This document shows, piece by piece, positions 4,439 through 7,155 of a DNA stretch of 7,155 bases (positions are counted from its first letter, which is position 1; the number at the start of each line of letters is the position of its first letter). The position numbers and the translations under genes are program-made. Under the pieces are notes generated by a model. It had not been told where the DNA came from, made no database searches, and saw only the letters and a list, made by a program, of their open reading frames with translations. The DNA is from Elusimicrobia bacterium RIFCSPHIGHO2_02_FULL_57_9 (GTDB lineage: Bacteria; Elusimicrobiota; Elusimicrobia; UBA1565; UBA9628): NCBI GenBank assembly GCA_001800015.1, contig MGUO01000124.1, positions 5,223-12,377 of the forward strand, in the 5' to 3' direction.

Positions 4439-6664
4439 TCAGAACCGGTAATCCACCCCCAGGCTGGCGATATGGGCCCGGTACGGGCGCAGAGAGGCGC
4501 CAAGATAGGTGTAGAGGTCGTCGCCCCGCAGCGGAACATCTCCGAGCGCGTAGTCGGCGACGTCGAATTTCTCGAACAGGTAGCGGCCGATGAGCTTTAG
4601 ATTTTGCGTGATCTTATAGCCGCTCGAGACCTTGATCGTCTGAAGGAAGCGCTGCGTAGACGGCAGCGACTGCGCGGTTTTCGCGGCGCCCAGCGCGTTG
4701 ACCGCGATAGGATCCAGCTTCAAGACCGAGGCGACGACATCGTAGCCGGTGGAGGCCTCCCAACGGTCCTTGCGCCAGTTCGCGCTCAGCCCCGCCACGT
4801 TTGAATGCTCGAATTGACGCAGCGTGTAGCTGTTGATTTGCAGCTGGTTGCCTCCGCTGGTGGCGTTGCCGCGGAAAATCATCCGGCCGTTCTCGTAGCT
4901 GTAGAAAGCGTCGACATCCCAATTCTCGCTGAAGGGCACCATCAGCTCCGAGCCGGCGATGATGCTGCGGTTCTCGATGATGCCGTACATCTCGCTGTAG
5001 CGGGTCGCCACGCCGTTGTCCAGGCTGCCTTTGCCCGGCTTATGCTTATCGTGGACCATTCTGGTCGACAAGCTCGCCACGATGCCGCCGTCGCTGGTGT
5101 ATTGTCCCTGAACGCGCCCCTCATTGCGATCCCGGTCCGAGACATCGATGCGGCGCATGCCCGCGGTGTCGTGGGCAAGCTCCACATGAAAATCCCGCCC
5201 GCGCCGCAAGGCGCGGGTATAGGTCAGATTGAGCATGGTCTTGCGGTTGGGCCGCCACACCGTCGCGGCGGTGCCGCTGTTCTCATACTGGTCCGACACC
5301 TCTCGCTCCCGGCGCACCCGCTCGATGGTGTAGTTTAAGCCTACCGACAGCGGGTCGCTGATATCATAGTCGGCCTTCGCCGTCAAACGGTCGCTCTGTT
5401 GGGTATGGCGGTGGGTCGCGTCGTCGGCCCTCAACCAGTTCTGGTCGAACACGACATGGCCGGGGAAGGCGAACTGCTGGCTTTTGTTCACCTCGGCCCA
5501 GGTCTTCCACTCCAAGGAGGTCTTTAAATTCCGGATTTCCTGGTTGACCAGACGCGCAAACAGCGAGTACACGTTGATGCGTCCGTCGATGTATCGGCCC
5601 GGCAGGTTGGCGGGATCGGTGGCGTCGAACCCCGGTCCATAGGTCCCCACCGGGATGGCCGCGTTGATCGCCGTGTTGATGGTATAAGGCTGCATGGGGC
5701 TGCGCGCCAATATCAAGCCGTAGGAGGCATCCCCCGAGAAACGGGTATTCCAGGGCAGCTCCGCGCCTCCCGCCAGCGTGAGATTGTGCGTCTGATTGCT
5801 GGGATTGAGCGCCATGCGCCCTTGGGAACTGTTAGTGCCGTTAGAGTAGCCGCTGGCGTTATACGCCTGGTCGGTGTAGCGGCGCGGGCTGTCCCAGGTT
5901 AGAGTCGGAGTCAGGTTTTGGAAGTCGCTGAAGTTGTAGTGCAGGTTCGCCTGGTAGCGCGGCCGGGCGTACTCAACCTCCGCCGACATCTCATGCGTCT
6001 GATAATCGATCGGCTCCAGGATTTCCTGGGCGTTGGAGAATCCAAGCGCCGCGCCCAGAGGGCGGGTGCCCTGCTTGATAAAGCGCAAACCGGATACGGT
6101 AAAGGTCAAGGGATCCGCCGGGCGGAAGCGCAAATTCACGGTCGCCTTGTCGTCGCGGATCTTGGCCGGCTGTAAAAAAGCGTGCGTCTTAAGAAAGTTG
6201 TTCCAACTGCGGGCCGAGGTCGAGGTCGAGTACCACAACGTCCTGTCGGCGTCATCCTGGATATCGCGCCGGACGATTTGGGGAAGGGCGAGATAGCCCC
6301 TAGCGACCTCGCGGAAAGGCGAGCGCGTGTCGTTGGAGTAGACGTGCGGGGTCTGATCCCAGCCGCCCGACCAGGTCATCTTTCCCGGCTGCCCGCCGTC
6401 GCAGCGATAGTTCTGGTCTTCGAGGGAGACGTCGCGGGCCTCGCAGCTGAGCATGTAGTTCTCCCAGTCGATATCGAGCGAGTAGCGCTCGAAGACGACC
6501 CCGTTGGTCCTCGCGCCGTACTCGCGGAACTTTTGCGAGGCATGCCCGCCCTTCGTGTCAAGGTAAATATGCTCAACGGACGCCTCGGCCTCCTGCTTGA
6601 CTTCGGCCGCCCAAGAGGGACGCGCCGCGAGGGCCGTTGCGAAGATCGCCAGAAGCAGTTTCAT
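4439..6664 (-). CDS. MtrB/PioB-family outer-membrane beta-barrel (decahaem-associated)
   Basis: This 741-residue protein is predicted to be the outer-membrane sheath that holds an MtrA-type cytochrome so electrons can cross the outer membrane. It starts with a signal peptide (MKLLLAIFATALAARPSWAA, cleavage near 20). The mature N-terminus carries a KFREYG motif (45-50) typical of MtrB-like proteins. The rest is rich in alternating aromatic and polar residues, as in large barrels, and the chain ends DYRF, a C-terminal Phe signal for barrel assembly. The length lies within the range of MtrB and PioB. ATG 6664-6662 is preceded by AAAGGAG at good spacing, 23 nt after the cytochrome stop. The N-terminal CXXC of Shewanella MtrB is absent; C74 and C88 are present instead. 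Whether electrons flow out (metal reduction) or in (iron oxidation) cannot be told. Confidence 0.9.
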   Translation of the reverse strand: MKLLLAIFATALAARPSWAAEVKQEAEASVEHIYLDTKGGHASQKFREYGARTNGVVFERYSLDIDWENYMLSCEARDVSLEDQNYRCDGGQPGKMTWSGGWDQTPHVYSNDTRSPFREVARGYLALPQIVRRDIQDDADRTLWYSTSTSARSWNNFLKTHAFLQPAKIRDDKATVNLRFRPADPLTFTVSGLRFIKQGTRPLGAALGFSNAQEILEPIDYQTHEMSAEVEYARPRYQANLHYNFSDFQNLTPTLTWDSPRRYTDQAYNASGYSNGTNSSQGRMALNPSNQTHNLTLAGGAELPWNTRFSGDASYGLILARSPMQPYTINTAINAAIPVGTYGPGFDATDPANLPGRYIDGRINVYSLFARLVNQEIRNLKTSLEWKTWAEVNKSQQFAFPGHVVFDQNWLRADDATHRHTQQSDRLTAKADYDISDPLSVGLNYTIERVRREREVSDQYENSGTAATVWRPNRKTMLNLTYTRALRRGRDFHVELAHDTAGMRRIDVSDRDRNEGRVQGQYTSDGGIVASLSTRMVHDKHKPGKGSLDNGVATRYSEMYGIIENRSIIAGSELMVPFSENWDVDAFYSYENGRMIFRGNATSGGNQLQINSYTLRQFEHSNVAGLSANWRKDRWEASTGYDVVASVLKLDPIAVNALGAAKTAQSLPSTQRFLQTIKVSSGYKITQNLKLIGRYLFEKFDVADYALGDVPLRGDDLYTYLGASLRPYRAHIASLGVDYRF

Positions 6665-6679
6665 ATGTCTCTCTCCTTT
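6665..6679 (-). promoter_or_regulatory. Strong ribosome-binding site of the mtrB-like gene
   Basis: The minus strand reads AAAGGAG followed by about 8 nt to the ATG at 6664. This near-consensus Shine-Dalgarno contrasts with the missing or weak ones before hemA, feoA and the wHTH-ATPase gene, and it fixes the start of the barrel protein. Confidence 0.75.
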
Positions 6680-6687
6680 AATGTCTC

Positions 6688-7155
6688 TTATCTCTGGAAA
6701 TACACGCCCGACGGATGGTTCGAGCCGTGGATGCGGCTGTGGCAGTCTATGCAGCCCCGGTTGAAATTGCGGGGATTCTCGGCATTGATCTGCGTCATCC
6801 CGTAGAAGGTCGTCGGATGGTAGCCCAGTTGATGGCAGCGCTGGCAGAGCATGGGCACCTTGGCGACGAGCATCTTGTCGTTATGCGAGCCGTGCGGCAA
6901 GTGGCAGTTCAGGCAGTTCTCGCGCACCGGAGGGTGCTCGCGCAAAAACGGACCGCGCTTGTCCTGATGGCAGGAATAGCAAGTCTCGTTGACGGAGTTC
7001 TTGGCCAAGAGCTTGTCGGAAGTTGAGCCGTGCGGCTGGTGGCAGGCGGTGCAGCCCATTTTGCCCTCGACAATCGGCATATGAGCTGATTTACGGATCT
7101 GCGCTTTCTTGTCGGCGTGGCACTGAAAACAGGTCTCCATCACGGTGGCCTTGGT
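6688..7155 (-). CDS. MtrA/DmsE-family multihaem c-type cytochrome (C-terminal part)
   Basis: The last 155 residues of a periplasmic multihaem cytochrome; the start lies beyond the right edge. Six CXXCH haem sites are visible: CFQCH, CTACH, CYSCH, CLNCH, CQRCH and CIDCH, at local residues 9, 35, 59, 81, 104 and 135. Additional His residues in PHGS (41-44, 87-90) and elsewhere are likely distal ligands. The ending IHGSNHPSGVYFQR is characteristic of the MtrA/PioA/DmsE family, whose members carry ten haems, so about four more are expected upstream. It sits immediately before the MtrB-like barrel gene, the standard pairing, and together they would form an outer-membrane electron conduit. GTG/ATG codons near 7143-7138 are internal, because the frame is open to the window edge. 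No MtrC-like outer-surface cytochrome is in view. Confidence 0.93.
   Translation of the reverse strand, partial: TKATVMETCFQCHADKKAQIRKSAHMPIVEGKMGCTACHQPHGSTSDKLLAKNSVNETCYSCHQDKRGPFLREHPPVRENCLNCHLPHGSHNDKMLVAKVPMLCQRCHQLGYHPTTFYGMTQINAENPRNFNRGCIDCHSRIHGSNHPSGVYFQR

Noticed and set aside
4438..4539. A longer HemA starting at the upstream ATG
   Set aside because: It would overlap the end of the barrel gene by about 100 nt, and the extra 34 residues do not resemble a HemA N-terminus.
4805..5338. A 177-codon plus-strand open frame inside the mtrB-like gene
   Set aside because: It is antisense to a well-supported barrel protein, rich in Val/Ala as expected for GC-rich antisense frames, and has no domain or ribosome-binding signal.
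6182..6805. A 207-codon plus-strand open frame spanning the mtrB start and the cytochrome end
   Set aside because: It is antisense to two real genes and crosses their junction; composition and lack of motifs indicate a shadow frame.
1..7155. CRISPR arrays, tRNA or rRNA genes, insertion sequences, attachment sites
   Set aside because: No regularly spaced repeats, no cloverleaf or rRNA-like stretch, and no transposase or integrase coding region were seen on either strand.

Overview
The window carries nine protein-coding genes, eight on the minus strand and one on the plus strand. It appears to come from a Gram-negative, fairly GC-rich bacterium with extracellular electron-transfer capacity. 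The evidence is a multiheme c-type cytochrome of the MtrA/DmsE family next to an MtrB/PioB-type outer-membrane beta-barrel ending in Phe. Glutamyl-tRNA reductase shows that 5-aminolevulinate is made by the C5 pathway, which argues against a typical alphaproteobacterium. The phylum cannot be fixed from this sequence alone.

Layout, read in the direction of transcription of the minus strand (right to left). (1) 7155-3400: an apparent operon of mtrA-like (5' end outside the window), mtrB-like and hemA. The first two are 23 nt apart, and hemA starts 1 nt after the mtrB stop. It would supply the periplasmic haem wire, its outer-membrane sheath and the first committed enzyme for making the haem. (2) 3294-2134, plus strand: a lone AAA_14/DUF4143 ATPase gene, visibly less GC-rich than its neighbours. 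(3) 2133-1963: an AT-rich divergent intergenic region with a clear minus-strand promoter (TTGATA, 17 nt, TATACT). This promoter is covered by a 10-bp inverted repeat, and a separate perfect 7-bp inverted repeat lies further out. (4) 1962-923: a two-gene module, a winged-helix protein fused to a GHKL-type ATPase and a small STAS-like DUF4325 protein, overlapping by ATGA. (5) 917-1: an extended -10 promoter followed by a 57-residue cysteine-containing small protein, feoA and the start of feoB (running out of the window), with feoA and feoB overlapping by 8 nt.

Regions 4 and 5 run in the same direction with only 35 nt between them, so the DNA-binding ATPase/STAS pair may be co-transcribed with, or regulate, the ferrous-iron transporter. 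The combination of Feo uptake, haem synthesis and a haem-wire/porin complex suggests an iron- and redox-centred neighbourhood. The points most worth following up are the wHTH-GHKL/DUF4325 module with its apparent self-operator and nearly leaderless transcript, the undescribed small Cys protein before feoA, the unusual G4/G5 motifs in FeoB, and a HemA that is short at its C-terminus and tied to mtrB.
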